Shown: positions 50,743 through 60,859, counted from the first letter of the stretch. The stretch: 64,000 bases of DNA from Paludibacteraceae bacterium (GCA_017456885.1 JAFTIM010000015.1:1-64000); one strand, 5' to 3'. The notes: a model not told the origin generated them from the sequence alone. Program-made: numbers and translations.

Positions 50743-51359
50743 TATTTCTCAATTATTACGATTGAACCTTTAGCTCCAGGAACCGAACCCTTTATCATTA
50801 AAAGATTATGTTCCGGAATTACCTTTATAACCTGAAGATTTTGAACAGTAACGGTATCACCACCTGTACGTCCTGCCATCCTCATACCTTTAATAACTTT
50901 CGAAGGATACGAAGAAGCTCCTAATGAACCCGGCGCTCTCAAACGGTTATGCTGACCATGAGTTGTTTGTCCGACACCACCAAATCCATGACGTTTTACT
51001 ACTCCTTGGAAACCTTTTCCTTTTGAAGTTCCAATAACATCAACAAACATATTTTCTTTAAATAAATCTGCTGAAATTACATCACCCAACTTTACGTCGT
51101 TTCCAAATCCTTTGAACTCAACCAAGTGTCTCTTGGGTGTTACTCCGCTCTTTGCAAAATGCCCCAATTCTGCTTTAGAGGTATTTTTTTCTTTTTTATC
51201 CTCAAAGCCCAATTGAATAGCCTCATAGCCATCATTTTCCAAAGTCTTGATTTGCGTAACAACACAAGGACCAGCTTCAATAACAGTGCATGGTAAATTT
51301 TTCCCATCAGCACTGAAAACGGAAGTCATTCCGATTTTTTTCCCTATTAATCCTGGCAG
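50742..51359 (-). CDS. rplC: Ribosomal protein L3, probable CTG start
   Basis: 205 aa if begun at CTG 51359. The ATG at 51329 would give only 195 aa and lose PGLIGKKIG, which is conserved in L3 and present in frame upstream. No ATG, GTG or TTG exists in frame between that point and the stop upstream; CTG 51359 is where relatives have their initiator Met, and ATT 51365 is the other candidate. L3 motifs [19 protein letters not shown] and [16 protein letters not shown] are intact. Confidence 0.93.
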   Translation of the reverse strand: MPGLIGKKIGMTSVFSADGKNLPCTVIEAGPCVVTQIKTLENDGYEAIQLGFEDKKEKNTSKAELGHFAKSGVTPKRHLVEFKGFGNDVKLGDVISADLFKENMFVDVIGTSKGKGFQGVVKRHGFGGVGQTTHGQHNRLRAPGSLGASSYPSKVIKGMRMAGRTGGDTVTVQNLQVIKVIPEHNLLMIKGSVPGAKGSIVIIEK

Positions 51360-51394
51360 TTCAATAAAATTTATTACGTTTATAACTAAAAATT

Positions 51395-51700
51395 CTATAC
51401 TTTAATCTCAACTTCAACACCACTTGGCAACTCCAATTTCATTAAAGCATCTACAGTTTTTGCAGTTGAACTATAAATATCAATCAAACGCTTGTATGAT
51501 GATAATTCAAATTGCTCACGTGATTTTTTATTCACAAATGTTGAACGATTCACAGTAAATATACGTTTATGCGTAGGCAATGGTATCGGACCACTTACGA
51601 CTGCACCTGTAGCTTTTACTGTTTTTACGATTTTATCGGCTGATTTATCAACCAAATTATGATCGTAAGATTTCAATTTAATTCTAATTTTTTGACTCAT
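51395..51700 (-). CDS. rpsJ: Ribosomal protein S10
   Basis: 101 aa, [22 protein letters not shown] and [17 protein letters not shown] typical. S10 (NusE) also serves in antitermination. It lies 81 nt after fusA; that gap has the 17 bp hairpin. Confidence 0.98.
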   Translation of the reverse strand: MSQKIRIKLKSYDHNLVDKSADKIVKTVKATGAVVSGPIPLPTHKRIFTVNRSTFVNKKSREQFELSSYKRLIDIYSSTAKTVDALMKLELPSGVEVEIKV

Positions 51701-51729
51701 AAATAAATGTTTTTTAATAATGTTATTTT

Positions 51730-51777
51730 AAATAATTTGTCGGAATAAGAGTCATTCGCTATCCCAACAAATTATTT
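51730..51777 (-). promoter_or_regulatory. Long hairpin between fusA and rpsJ
   Basis: On the minus strand 51777-51761 pairs with 51746-51730 over 17 bp including two G-U pairs, with a 14 nt loop. It starts 4 nt after the fusA stop. No T-run follows, so it is not a standard terminator. It could be an mRNA-processing, stability or attenuation element between the str and S10 parts. Confidence 0.65.
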
Positions 51778-51781
51778 TATT

Positions 51782-53899
51782 TTACAACAAATCTACACGT
51801 CCTTTAGCTTCTTCTACAACTGTTTTTGCAATCGAAGTAGAAACTTCGGAATAATGCGAGAATTCCATCGACGAGGTTGCTCTTCCTGATGTAATAGTAC
51901 GCAAAGCGGTTACATATCCGAACAATTCAGACAATGGAACTTTTGCTTTTACGATACGTGCACCTGTACGACTTGATTCCATACCCTCTACCTGACCACG
52001 ACGTTTATTGAGGTCACCAATCACATCTCCCATTGACTCTTCCGGTGTTACAACTTCCAACTTCATAATTGGCTCCAACAATACAGGACGAGCCTTTGCA
52101 CACGCACTCTTGAATGCTAATTGAGCACAAATTTCAAAAGATAATTGGTCAGAATCCACAGGATGATAAGAACCATCAACAACTACAACTTTTAATTGAT
52201 CGACCGGAAATCCTGCCAATACACCATTTCGCATTGCCGATTGGAAACCTTTTTGAATAGACGGAATATACTCTTTAGGAATATTTCCACCCTTAACCTC
52301 GTCAACAAATTGTAAAGAACCTACAAAATCGTCATCTACAGGACCTACTTTCAGTACCATATCGGCATATTTACCACGACCACCAGTCTGTTTCTTATAA
52401 GTTTCACGATGATCAACAGTTTGAGTAATTGCTTCTTTGTAAGAAACTTGCGGACGTCCTTGATTACACTCTACCTTAAATTCACGTTTCAAACGATCAA
52501 TAATGATTTCAAGATGTAACTCGCCCATACCCGAAATAACTGTCTGACCTGATTGCTCGTCTGTTTTAACCGTAAAGGTTGGGTCCTCCTCAGCCAATTT
52601 AGCCAAGCCTATTCCCAATTTATCAATATCAGCTTGCGATTTAGGTTCAACTGCAATACCGATTACAGGATCGGGGAAATCCATTGATTCCAATACAATC
52701 GGTGCATCTTCAGCACACAAGGTATCTCCTGTTCGAATATCTTTAAACCCTACACCTGCACCAATATCTCCTGCTGCAATCAAATCAACAGGATTTTGTT
52801 TGTTGGAATGCATCTGGAATATACGCGAGATGCGTTCTTTCTTATCAGAACGAGGATTGTAAACATAAGAACCTGCATTCAATACACCCGAATATACACG
52901 GAAATAACACAAACGACCGACATAAGGATCAGTTGCAATTTTAAACGCCAAAGCACACAAAGGATCCTCTTCTGCCGGTTTACGCACGACAACTTTATCT
53001 TCGAAACGAGGATCATGACCTTCTATTTCAGGGGTATCAAGAGGACTTGGCAAATAAGCACAAACTGCATCAAGCATTGTTTGCACGCCCTTGTTCTTAA
53101 ACGAAGAGCCACAAAGCATCGGATTGATTTTCATTGAAAGCGTTCCCTTGCGAATTGCATTTTTTATTTCATCGACTGTTATTGTTGACGGATCTTCAAA
53201 ATATTTTTCCATCAAAACATCGTCAAATTCAGCTATAGTTTCAAGCATTTTATCTCTCCACTCTTGAGCCTCTGCTTTCAAATCATCGGGAATTTCTTCT
53301 ACCGAATATGCAGCACCCATCGTTTCATCATGCCAAAGAATCGCTTTCATTTGAATCAAATCAACAACTCCTTTAAAAGTTTCTTCAGCACCAATAGGAA
53401 TCTGTATAGCACATGGTGTTGCTCCCAAAACCTCTTTTACTTGGCGAACTACCTCATAGAAGTCCGCTCCCGAACGGTCCATCTTGTTTACATAACCAAT
53501 ACGAGGCACCTTGTATTTATCAGCCTGACGCCATACTGTTTCCGATTGAGGTTCCACACCGCCAACGGCACAGAATGTAGCAACCGCCCCATCAAGAATA
53601 CGCAACGAACGCTCTACCTCAACCGTAAAATCCACGTGTCCCGGAGTGTCAATCAAATTGATTTTATACTTATCTCCGTTGTAATTCCACCATGTGGTAG
53701 TTGCAGCAGAAGTAATTGTAATACCACGCTCTTGCTCTTGCGCCATCCAGTCCATCGTTGCCGTACCGTCATGGGTTTCTCCAATTTTATGAGTCAACCC
53801 CGTATAAAAAAGAATACGCTCCGAAGTTGTTGTTTTACCGGCATCAATATGAGCCATGATACCAATATTTCTCGTAAAATGTAAGTCTTTCTTTGCCAT
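51782..53899 (-). CDS. fusA: Elongation factor G
   Basis: 705 aa. Translocase GTPase of elongation. GTPase motifs [17 protein letters not shown] and NKMDRSG are intact, as are domains II to V through the C-terminal [10 protein letters not shown]. Twelve nt after rpsG. No tuf gene follows, unlike the E. coli str operon. Confidence 0.99.
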   Translation of the reverse strand: MAKKDLHFTRNIGIMAHIDAGKTTTSERILFYTGLTHKIGETHDGTATMDWMAQEQERGITITSAATTTWWNYNGDKYKINLIDTPGHVDFTVEVERSLRILDGAVATFCAVGGVEPQSETVWRQADKYKVPRIGYVNKMDRSGADFYEVVRQVKEVLGATPCAIQIPIGAEETFKGVVDLIQMKAILWHDETMGAAYSVEEIPDDLKAEAQEWRDKMLETIAEFDDVLMEKYFEDPSTITVDEIKNAIRKGTLSMKINPMLCGSSFKNKGVQTMLDAVCAYLPSPLDTPEIEGHDPRFEDKVVVRKPAEEDPLCALAFKIATDPYVGRLCYFRVYSGVLNAGSYVYNPRSDKKERISRIFQMHSNKQNPVDLIAAGDIGAGVGFKDIRTGDTLCAEDAPIVLESMDFPDPVIGIAVEPKSQADIDKLGIGLAKLAEEDPTFTVKTDEQSGQTVISGMGELHLEIIIDRLKREFKVECNQGRPQVSYKEAITQTVDHRETYKKQTGGRGKYADMVLKVGPVDDDFVGSLQFVDEVKGGNIPKEYIPSIQKGFQSAMRNGVLAGFPVDQLKVVVVDGSYHPVDSDQLSFEICAQLAFKSACAKARPVLLEPIMKLEVVTPEESMGDVIGDLNKRRGQVEGMESSRTGARIVKAKVPLSELFGYVTALRTITSGRATSSMEFSHYSEVSTSIAKTVVEEAKGRVDLL

Positions 53900-53911
53900 T
53901 GTTTGTACAGA

Positions 53912-54388
53912 TTAAAATCTAAAATGTGCAAATGCACGGTTCGCCTCAGCCATTTTGTGCATATCTTCTTTACGTTTAAATGCACCGCCTTGGTTGTTAT
54001 AGGCATCAACAATTTCCGCAGCCAATTTGTCGGCCATAGAACGTCCGCCTCTTTTTCTTGAATATGAAATCAAATTTTTCATAGAAATAGATTCCTTGCG
54101 ATCAGGACGAATTTCTGTAGGGACTTGGAATGTAGCACCACCGATACGGCGAGATTTTACTTCAACTTGAGGAGTGATATTCTCAAGTGCTTTTTTCCAA
54201 ATTTCGAGAGGTTGTTTTTCCTCGTTAGGGAGTTTACTTTTTACTATTTCCAAAGAATCGTAGAAAATATCAAAAGCAATACTTTTTTTGCCATCATACA
54301 TCAAGTGATTCACAAATTTCGTAACCATCACTTCATTAAAAATAGGATCTGGCAATACAATCCTTTTCTTAGGTTTAGCCTTTCTCAT
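53912..54388 (-). CDS. rpsG: Ribosomal protein S7
   Basis: 158 aa. [23 protein letters not shown] and [17 protein letters not shown] are typical. In E. coli S7 represses this operon by binding the rpsL-rpsG gap; a small hairpin lies in that gap here. Confidence 0.98.
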   Translation of the reverse strand: MRKAKPKKRIVLPDPIFNEVMVTKFVNHLMYDGKKSIAFDIFYDSLEIVKSKLPNEEKQPLEIWKKALENITPQVEVKSRRIGGATFQVPTEIRPDRKESISMKNLISYSRKRGGRSMADKLAAEIVDAYNNQGGAFKRKEDMHKMAEANRAFAHFRF

Positions 54389-54428
54389 TTTGTTTTAACT
54401 TTTTTAGTTTTTGGTTGTGTGTGTCTTC

Positions 54429-54448
54429 AATATTTCCTCCGAAATATT
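54429..54448 (-). promoter_or_regulatory. Small hairpin in the rpsL-rpsG gap
   Basis: Stem AATATTTC / GAAATATT (8 bp) with loop GGAG on the minus strand, in the 99 nt between rpsL and rpsG. It is at the position of the E. coli S7 autoregulatory site, but no sequence similarity to that site is seen. Confidence 0.35.
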
Positions 54449-54487
54449 TACTCAACCCTCATCAAGCCCAATAAACTCAATTATTAC

Positions 54488-54880
54488 TTACTTTATTTTT
54501 TTTGCACCTGCTTTTGGTCTTTTTGCTCCATATTTTGAGCGACGTTGCAAACGACCGTTTACACCTGCCGTATCAAGCGTTCCTCGAACGATATGATAAC
54601 GAACACCCGGCAAGTCTTTTACACGACCTCCGCGCACCAAAACGATTGAGTGCTCTTGCAAATTATGACCTTCACCCATGATATACGCATTCACTTCCTT
54701 TTGATTAGTCAAGCGCACACGAGCTACTTTTCGCATTGCGGAATTAGGTTTTTTAGGAGTTGTTGTATAAACTCTCACACAAACGCCACGGCGTTGAGGA
54801 CAAGAGTCCAATGCAGGAGCTTTACTTTTATCTTCCAAAACAACCCTTCCTTTTCTAACTAATTGTTGAATCGTAGGCAT
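54488..54880 (-). CDS. rpsL: Ribosomal protein S12
   Basis: 130 aa, first gene of the 17.8 kb ribosomal cluster. Streptomycin-site regions [18 protein letters not shown] and [15 protein letters not shown] are intact, with Lys at the residues usually mutated in resistance. Promoter TATCTTTG at 54930-54937. Confidence 0.99.
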   Translation of the reverse strand: MPTIQQLVRKGRVVLEDKSKAPALDSCPQRRGVCVRVYTTTPKKPNSAMRKVARVRLTNQKEVNAYIMGEGHNLQEHSIVLVRGGRVKDLPGVRYHIVRGTLDTAGVNGRLQRRSKYGAKRPKAGAKKIK

Positions 54881-54929
54881 TACTTAATAAATTATAATTT
54901 CTTAAAATATTTTATATCAAATTGGGTTG

Positions 54930-54937
54930 CAAAGATA
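54930..54937 (-). promoter_or_regulatory. Main promoter of the ribosomal cluster (-7)
   Basis: Minus-strand TATCTTTG; preceded by T- and A-tracts (54941-54960) that may hold the -33 region. The predicted start gives a leader of about 43 nt before rpsL. Confidence 0.65.
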
Positions 54938-54979
54938 CTACTTTTTTTCATAAAAAAGCATTTAGTTCAGAAAAATAAC

Positions 54980-55015
54980 AAAAAAAATCACCTACTGCTT
55001 TTACAATAGGTGATT
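54980..55015 (-). terminator. Terminator of the GH20-MFS-GH130 operon
   Basis: Minus-strand stem AATCACCTA / TAGGTGATT with an 11 nt loop followed by an eight-T run, 22 nt after the GH130 stop. Confidence 0.85.
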
Positions 55016-55037
55016 GAGTCATTGTATTATATGCTAA

Positions 55038-56018
55038 TTACTTTGCTACATTACGTTTTTTTGCAAACGCGATAATATCTTTCACATAGCCGAACGCCAT
55101 ACCTACTACAGTATCGGCAGCCCCGTAATAAACAGCGACACGTTCGCCATCGCAGAGTGCTGCACAAGGGAACACTACGTTAGGGACATCGCCTGCCAAT
55201 TCGTAAGGAGCAGCAGGTGCCAACAAATAATCCTGCGTACGATAAAGCACTTTTTCCGGATTGTTTTTATCCAACACCACAGCACCCATCGAGTAACGAA
55301 ACCCGTTGCAAGTATTTATGACACCATGGTAGAACATCAGCCACCCCTCCTCTGTTTTAATGGGCACACTGCCTGCTCCAATTTTAGTACATTGCCAAGC
55401 ACTTTGTTCAAATGGAGTCACTTTCATTAAACAACGATGCTCACCCCAATACTTCATATCAGGAGAATAGCTCAAATAAATATCGCCAAAAGGCGTATGT
55501 CCGTTGTCGCTTGGACGGCTCAACATAGCATACTTTCCATTGATTTTTTCGGGGAAAAGCACGCCATTTCTATTGAAAGGCAAAAAGGCATTTTCACATT
55601 GAAAAAACTCTTTAAAATCGAACGTATAAGCTATTCCGATGGTCGGTCCGTGATAACCATTGCACCATGTAATCCAATAACGATCCTCAATCCAAGTTAC
55701 ACGCGGGTCATATTTATAGTCCGACTCAATCATTTCTGTATTTCCGGCTTTAAACTCAATAGGTTCATGATTGATATCCCAATTGATACCGTCTTTGCTA
55801 AAGCCAGCAAAAATATTCATCTGTACCGACTTATTATCACAGCGGAAAACTCCTGCAAATCCATCACCAAAAGGTACTACTGCACTATTAAAAATACTAT
55901 TCGACGATGGAATTTGATAACGTCCGACAACCGGATTTTTCGAATAACGCCACATCGGGTCGCTACAGCCTGCTGGGCGATCTTCCCAAGGCATCTGTGT
56001 TTTTAAATTGATAGCCAT
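55038..56018 (-). CDS. GH130 beta-1,4-mannoside phosphorylase
   Basis: 326 aa five-bladed propeller enzyme, no signal peptide, so cytoplasmic. Motifs [27 protein letters not shown] and FYHGV fit GH130, as does RTQDYLLAP near the C-terminus. Context (MFS transporter and GH20 upstream) is that of Bacteroides enzymes that phosphorolyse Man-beta-1,4-GlcNAc from the N-glycan core, giving mannose 1-phosphate. Substrate is inferred from context, not proven. Forty-five nt after the MFS gene. Confidence 0.9.
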   Translation of the reverse strand: MAINLKTQMPWEDRPAGCSDPMWRYSKNPVVGRYQIPSSNSIFNSAVVPFGDGFAGVFRCDNKSVQMNIFAGFSKDGINWDINHEPIEFKAGNTEMIESDYKYDPRVTWIEDRYWITWCNGYHGPTIGIAYTFDFKEFFQCENAFLPFNRNGVLFPEKINGKYAMLSRPSDNGHTPFGDIYLSYSPDMKYWGEHRCLMKVTPFEQSAWQCTKIGAGSVPIKTEEGWLMFYHGVINTCNGFRYSMGAVVLDKNNPEKVLYRTQDYLLAPAAPYELAGDVPNVVFPCAALCDGERVAVYYGAADTVVGMAFGYVKDIIAFAKKRNVAK

Positions 56019-56063
56019 AACTTTAATATCTTTTTATGTGATTAATTATTTTAAAAAAAATAT

Positions 56064-57368
56064 TTACTCTTTATCTGTGTATGTAAAAGGTACTGTCCAA
56101 GTTAAAATAAACGACGGAATCGAAACGATCAAAGCCACCAAGAAAAACCACTCATAGTTAGCTTTGAGTAAATCCTCAAATACCCAACCGCAAATCATTC
56201 CGGGGAGCATTACTCCCAAATTCATCACTGCCGAAGCAATGGCATAATGTGCCATAGAGTGTTTGCCGGGAGCTATTTGCTGCATCATAAACAATGTCAA
56301 TCCTACAAATCCGAATCCATAACAGAAATACTCCAACACAAGCCCGCTACTTATTATATAAATATTGCCAGGCTGATAAATTGCAAATAAATAATAAATA
56401 ACGAATGGTATGTTAAAAATGCAAATCAGCGAGAACAACACCTTTTTCAATCCAAAATGGGCTATATAATATCCGCCCAGAATCGACCCAACGATGAATG
56501 CTATTGTGCCAAGCGTCCCATAAATCAAGCCGATGGTTTCATTCGAAAGTGCCAAACCGCCGTCAGCAACAGATGCTTTCAGAAACAAAGGCACCATTTT
56601 AATGGCAAACCCCTCGGTCAACCGATAGCAAACAATGAAAAACAGGTAAAAAACAATGTATTTTTTTGTAAAAAATGCCCTTATCACCTCCCACAAATCA
56701 GCCATACTATCGGTAAACGAACCTGCTGAAGTATTTTTCTGCGTTGTAGGCAAGGCAAAAAAGTGATACACAGACAATCCTATGAGCAGAACCCCAAGAA
56801 TGCCCATAATAATCATCCATGCATACATCGTGGCAGCTTTATCGCCATAGGCAGCTTTCATATTGGTCATCAACCAACCTGCCAACCACACCAAGCCACC
56901 ATTGGCAAGCACTTTTGCCAAGTTGTAAAATGCTCCCTGCCAACCGATATAACGAGCCTGCGTGTCTTTGTCAAGCGCTTCGAGGTAAATGCCGTCGGTA
57001 GCAATATCGTGCGTAGCTCCACTGAAACCGATTACCGCCATGATGGCAATAGCAAAAGCAAAATAATTGGGCAAGGGCAAACTAAATGCTACCAATCCGA
57101 AGCAAATACCCGAAAGCATCTGCGTAGTTACCACAAAGAGTTTTTTTGTACCATAGATTTCGAGCAAAGGGCTCCAAAGGAATTTCAACGTATAAGGCAA
57201 GGTAAGCAACGAAGTCCAAAACGTGATTTTTGCCTCGTTCACACCTAAATCCTTAAACATAATGACCGATACCAAATTAAGCGCTATAAAGGGCAATCCC
57301 ATTGCAAAATAGACACTCGGTACCCAACTTATGGGATTTCTTTTTTTACTTTTTTGCATTTTATCCAT
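56064..57368 (-). CDS. MFS transporter (AmpG-like)
   Basis: 434 aa with 12 predicted membrane segments. N-terminal PSVYFAMGLPFIALNLVSVIMFKDLGV and SPLLEIYGTKK fit the AmpG/SLC33-like MFS group. Met4 (57359) is a possible start. It begins 2 nt after the GH20 stop and precedes GH130. The most likely cargo is the Man-GlcNAc disaccharide that GH130 uses; this is inferred from position. Confidence 0.9.
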   Translation of the reverse strand: MDKMQKSKKRNPISWVPSVYFAMGLPFIALNLVSVIMFKDLGVNEAKITFWTSLLTLPYTLKFLWSPLLEIYGTKKLFVVTTQMLSGICFGLVAFSLPLPNYFAFAIAIMAVIGFSGATHDIATDGIYLEALDKDTQARYIGWQGAFYNLAKVLANGGLVWLAGWLMTNMKAAYGDKAATMYAWMIIMGILGVLLIGLSVYHFFALPTTQKNTSAGSFTDSMADLWEVIRAFFTKKYIVFYLFFIVCYRLTEGFAIKMVPLFLKASVADGGLALSNETIGLIYGTLGTIAFIVGSILGGYYIAHFGLKKVLFSLICIFNIPFVIYYLFAIYQPGNIYIISSGLVLEYFCYGFGFVGLTLFMMQQIAPGKHSMAHYAIASAVMNLGVMLPGMICGWVFEDLLKANYEWFFLVALIVSIPSFILTWTVPFTYTDKE

Positions 57369-57370
57369 TT

Positions 57371-59590
57371 TTACATTATCACAATTTCATCAATAAACAT
57401 CCACCCATGCTCTATACCGCAAGTTTTTGCTTTGTAGCGAACAAAACGGGCTGACGTAACTCCCTCGAACCCGATTTTTTTCATTATCAAGCCTTCTTGC
57501 GTGGTCGGAATGTCGTTTTTCCAAAAATACACCGAAGAATAGGTTTCGTTATCGGAGGAAACCAAAATTTCCACTTCGGAAGGCAACCAAATCCAAGGAC
57601 CAGACAACTGCATAAACGTTGCGTTAATTGACGATAGGTGTTGCACCGAATCAAGATCAATGGTTACGTCCATATCGTTCAAAGAAAAACCCTGCCAATG
57701 TCCATCGGTATATGAGAAACTTCCCGTAATGCCATCAACCAAAGCATTGTCGCCTCCTCCCGAATACACCTTGCCGTATCCCTCATTATTATAAGTGATT
57801 TTTTTACCCATTGCCTTATGAAAACCATAGGGCTTTTGCACAACAGGTCCCACACGTTTTTTACCATCGAACAAAGCTGCCGAAAGCACCACTGCATCAG
57901 TTATTTCTATCGGATTGATATAAAGTGGCGACTCGAACGTAGGCTCGCTACCATCGGTTGTATAACGTATCTGTACGGGACAACGCTCCGATGACATCGA
58001 AACCCGCACTTTACGTTCCGCCAAAAACACCTCTTGTTCGATACAAGGCTCGTCCGAAAGTGGGAATGCATTGTAACCTCGTGCATGCAGCACCTTTATT
58101 TGAGTATTGGCTCGCGATTTAAAATCGTCCCAATCTCTCAACTCATTTTGTGTCCATGCAATTTCCGACAATGCCAACAATCGAGGATAAATCATCTGCT
58201 CGGCATGTACTTCCGTAGGAATGTATTCCGTCCAAAGATTAGCCTGCACACCCAAAACATTTTTCTGTTGTTCCGTCGTAAGCGAGTCTTTAGGCAGAGG
58301 ATTGTAATTGTACACTTTTTCCAAATTGATATACCCACCAATGGCCTCGGGCTGCGTAGCCGGATTTGCTTGATACATATCAAAATAACAATACGCACCG
58401 GGAACCATTATTACCCGATTGCCTTGACGAGCGGCTTTAAAGCCCTCCGATTCGCTGGTCCATGCCATTACAATAGCATTTTGCGAAACACCGCCTGCCA
58501 TTATTTCGTTCCATCCGACCAATTCTCGACCATTCGCTTTCAAAAAAACCTCAATGCGATGCACCATATAACTCTGCAACTCATCAACGGTTTGCAACCT
58601 CTCTTCGTGCATACGTTGTTGGCATTTGGGGCAGGTTTTCCAAGCCGACTTGCCGGCCTCATCGCCACCGATATGGATTTGCTTCGAGGGGAAAAGTTCC
58701 ATCACTTCGGTCAGTACGTTTTGCAAAAATTCAAACGTTTCTTCGTTGCCGATGCAAAGGTCAGCATCAGTATAAGGCTTGCCCGAACACGACAACTGCG
58801 GATAGGCAGCAAGCACCTCCTCCGAATGCCCCGGCATTTCTATTTCGGGGATTACCGTAATATGCCTTTCGGCAGCGTAAGCCACCACCTCTTTTATCTC
58901 GTCTTGTGTATAAAAGCCACCATAAGCGCCATCGGTACCCTGTTCACAATAATGTCTGTTGCCTGCCCACCACTCTTTCCATTTACCTTGACGCCAAGCG
59001 GCAAACTCCGTTAGGCGTGGATAACGTTTTATCTCGATACGCCACCCCGCACCATCGGTCAAATGCCAATGAAAGCGGTTCAGCTTGTAATGAGCCATCA
59101 TATCGAGCTGTTTTTTGATGAAATCAACCGAAAAAAAATGTCGCGATACATCAAGGTGCATACCACGATACGGGAAACGAGGTGCATCTTTCACTCTCAT
59201 ACAAGGTATTCTGTTATTGTTTTCGGTTTGCAAGAGTGTTTGCAAGGCATAAAAAAAACCTGCACCCGACGAGGCTCTTACAATCACCTTGCGAGGCGTA
59301 ACCACCAATTCGTAAGCCTCGAATTTCAGCGTATCTTCAAGAAAAAACTGAAACTGATTGCCGCCAAGCTGCTCTTCCGCGAATTGCAGTTGCGGAAAGA
59401 CGGTCGATACCTGTTTTTGCAACGATGCGACATCTGCCACTCGCGCATCTATGCAACAAGTGGTATATTCGTCTATCACAAACACACCGCCACCTGTTTC
59501 CATCTTGGCAGGTCGGGGAGTTATCTCCACCTTGCTATTCGTGCATGAAAAGCAGAGCAACAATATCGGTATCACAAGCAGTTTTCTCAT
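57371..59590 (-). CDS. GH20 beta-N-acetylhexosaminidase, lipoprotein
   Basis: 739 aa. Signal peptide with lipobox CFSC (Cys16). GH20b N-terminal domain, then the catalytic barrel (about 140-490) with HWHLTDGAGWRIEIK and the catalytic Asp-Glu in HIGGDEAGKSAW. A chitobiase/F5/8-type C-terminal domain (about 610-739) follows. It removes terminal GlcNAc or GalNAc from glycans. First gene of the three-gene operon; promoter TATTTTTG at 59608-59615 with a leader of about 11 nt. Confidence 0.95.
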   Translation of the reverse strand: MRKLLVIPILLLCFSCTNSKVEITPRPAKMETGGGVFVIDEYTTCCIDARVADVASLQKQVSTVFPQLQFAEEQLGGNQFQFFLEDTLKFEAYELVVTPRKVIVRASSGAGFFYALQTLLQTENNNRIPCMRVKDAPRFPYRGMHLDVSRHFFSVDFIKKQLDMMAHYKLNRFHWHLTDGAGWRIEIKRYPRLTEFAAWRQGKWKEWWAGNRHYCEQGTDGAYGGFYTQDEIKEVVAYAAERHITVIPEIEMPGHSEEVLAAYPQLSCSGKPYTDADLCIGNEETFEFLQNVLTEVMELFPSKQIHIGGDEAGKSAWKTCPKCQQRMHEERLQTVDELQSYMVHRIEVFLKANGRELVGWNEIMAGGVSQNAIVMAWTSESEGFKAARQGNRVIMVPGAYCYFDMYQANPATQPEAIGGYINLEKVYNYNPLPKDSLTTEQQKNVLGVQANLWTEYIPTEVHAEQMIYPRLLALSEIAWTQNELRDWDDFKSRANTQIKVLHARGYNAFPLSDEPCIEQEVFLAERKVRVSMSSERCPVQIRYTTDGSEPTFESPLYINPIEITDAVVLSAALFDGKKRVGPVVQKPYGFHKAMGKKITYNNEGYGKVYSGGGDNALVDGITGSFSYTDGHWQGFSLNDMDVTIDLDSVQHLSSINATFMQLSGPWIWLPSEVEILVSSDNETYSSVYFWKNDIPTTQEGLIMKKIGFEGVTSARFVRYKAKTCGIEHGWMFIDEIVIM

Positions 59591-59607
59591 TTCTTTTTTG
59601 TTTCGGA

Positions 59608-59615
59608 CAAAAATA
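59608..59615 (-). promoter_or_regulatory. GH20 operon -7 promoter element
   Basis: Minus-strand TATTTTTG, directly after the terminator of the upstream operon; leader about 11 nt. Confidence 0.6.
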
Positions 59616-59616
59616 C

Positions 59617-59644
59617 AAAAAAAAACGCACCTCAGTGCGTTTTT
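59617..59644 (-). terminator. Terminator of the RNA-led operon 2
   Basis: Minus-strand stem AAAACGCAC / GTGCGTTTT with a 4 nt loop, followed by a T-run; 5 nt after the stop of the coiled-coil gene. Confidence 0.9.
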
Positions 59645-59648
59645 CCCT

Positions 59649-60074
59649 TTATTTCCATTCTTTCTGAGACCTCTTTAATTCAGAGATTTCTATTTGTAAT
59701 CCTTTGATTTGCTCCAGTAATTGTTTATTTATTTTTTTCAATTTATCTAAGTTTGAAACTTGTGTTTTTAACTCTTCATTTGATTTTTGTAAGTTATTGA
59801 TTTGTGACTCAAGCGATAGATTTACTTTTTTCAATTTTGATAAATCCTCCTTATAAACTTCTTTTTCTTCACAATCTGAAAGTTTAGCCTCCAATTTTGC
59901 TATTTTTTCCAATAGTTCTTTTTTCTCTTTCTCAAAAGTTTCACTATTTGATGTCGTCTCTTTTTGTGAGGTTGAGAAACTTGACGGATTTTTGTACAAA
60001 CCAAAAGGGTCATTATCTTGTGCGTAGCACAAAGTGCTACACACAAGAAGCGATAATAAAATCAATTTTTTCAT
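59649..60074 (-). CDS. Exported coiled-coil protein
   Basis: 141 aa. A signal peptide (1-18, ends CYA) is followed by a Ser/Thr-rich stretch, then one continuous coiled coil with heptad Leu/Ile from about 48 to 135. I do not recognise a family. It is 9 nt after the 147 aa lipoprotein gene, so the two are cotranscribed and probably act together in the periplasm. A structural or trimeric-anchor role is possible. Confidence 0.75.
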   Translation of the reverse strand: MKKLILLSLLVCSTLCYAQDNDPFGLYKNPSSFSTSQKETTSNSETFEKEKKELLEKIAKLEAKLSDCEEKEVYKEDLSKLKKVNLSLESQINNLQKSNEELKTQVSNLDKLKKINKQLLEQIKGLQIEISELKRSQKEWK

Positions 60075-60083
60075 ATTCTATTT

Positions 60084-60527
60084 TTACTTATTAAACAACG
60101 AAAACGAGTTTTTGAAGGCTGATTTTTTTGAAGGATTGAAAAGCGGAGTTTTCTCCCAAATACTGTCAGGAAGGCTATGGAAGTTTTTATACTTTGCAGG
60201 ATAACCTTTTACATTTATAACTTGAATTTTTCCAAAAAAGTTTTCTTTTGTGGTATATTGCAACCCGACTAAAACATCGTAATCGCCAGCCTTTCTCAAA
60301 GCCTCTGCTACTGCTGTTTTTATTACATTATCTCGACCTCCGTTTACAACAACCTTACTTGGTGTATAAGAAAAAGTAATGGACTGTTCCGACACTTCCA
60401 AATCGGCAATAGTTACAGTGTTGATATAAGAAGTAGGGTCTTCCATTCTTGCCGTTTGTTTTACGGTTGTACACGATGTTGCTAATAAAGCGATAAAAAG
60501 AATTGTTATTAAATTTCTTGTATTCAT
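60084..60527 (-). CDS. Small lipoprotein of RNA-led operon 2
   Basis: 147 aa, signal peptide with lipobox ATSC (Cys19). The mature part is mixed alpha/beta, with VADLEVSEQSITFSY-like strands and a conserved-looking DYDVLVGLQYT. I do not recognise a family. It is the first gene downstream of RNA element copy 2, whose last helix ends 38 nt before its ATG. Confidence 0.75.
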   Translation of the reverse strand: MNTRNLITILFIALLATSCTTVKQTARMEDPTSYINTVTIADLEVSEQSITFSYTPSKVVVNGGRDNVIKTAVAEALRKAGDYDVLVGLQYTTKENFFGKIQVINVKGYPAKYKNFHSLPDSIWEKTPLFNPSKKSAFKNSFSLFNK

Positions 60528-60565
60528 AAAATTTTAATTTTTAATAGTTAATAAATAAAATAATG

Positions 60566-60836
60566 AAGCACCTAAGAATATGGGGTTGTGTGCACATAAA
60601 AATAGCGTGGTGCTTTGCTTTTTATTTGGAACCTTAGGATTTAACTGGACTACCTCTCTCACCAAACTACGAACAAGCCCACGCAATCGCTTACGTGAAC
60701 GCTTTTGGCTTTTTGTTCTTGGTGAGAAACTCTTAAAAGTGTCCAGTTTTTAAGGTTCCAAGTTTATTAGCTAAACGTTATTTTCAATATATTTTCAAGA
60801 TGTACACACTTTTTACAGTGTTATTTTTTCATAGGC
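60566..60836 (-). ncRNA. Structured RNA element, copy 2 (unrecognised family)
   Basis: Read on the minus strand it has the same order as copy 1. It begins TTTTGCCTATGAAA (60840-60827) followed by HP1 (60817-60821 with 60806-60810) and the identical block ACATCTTGAAAA. The rod is: 60751-60761 with 60626-60636; 60741-60748 with 60643-60650; 60719-60726 with 60658-60665; 60713-60718 with 60671-60676; apical CACG/CGTG 60694-60697 with 60680-60683, carrying the shared TCACGT and CGTGGGCTT. Then come AGCACCACG and TTTTTATGTGC. A long-range 10 bp helix (60800-60809 with 60588-60597, one G-U) competes with HP1; a 7 bp helix (60609-60615 with 60566-60572) closes the possible pseudoknot. It fills the gene-free region 60528-60949. 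Confidence 0.8.
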
Positions 60837-60859
60837 AAAAAATTTTATCGTTAATGATG

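Noticed and set aside
37066-54880. Ribosomal cluster as possible horizontal or disrupted region
   Set aside because: Gene order and lengths are normal for Bacteroidota; absence of adk and tuf is ordinary in the phylum.
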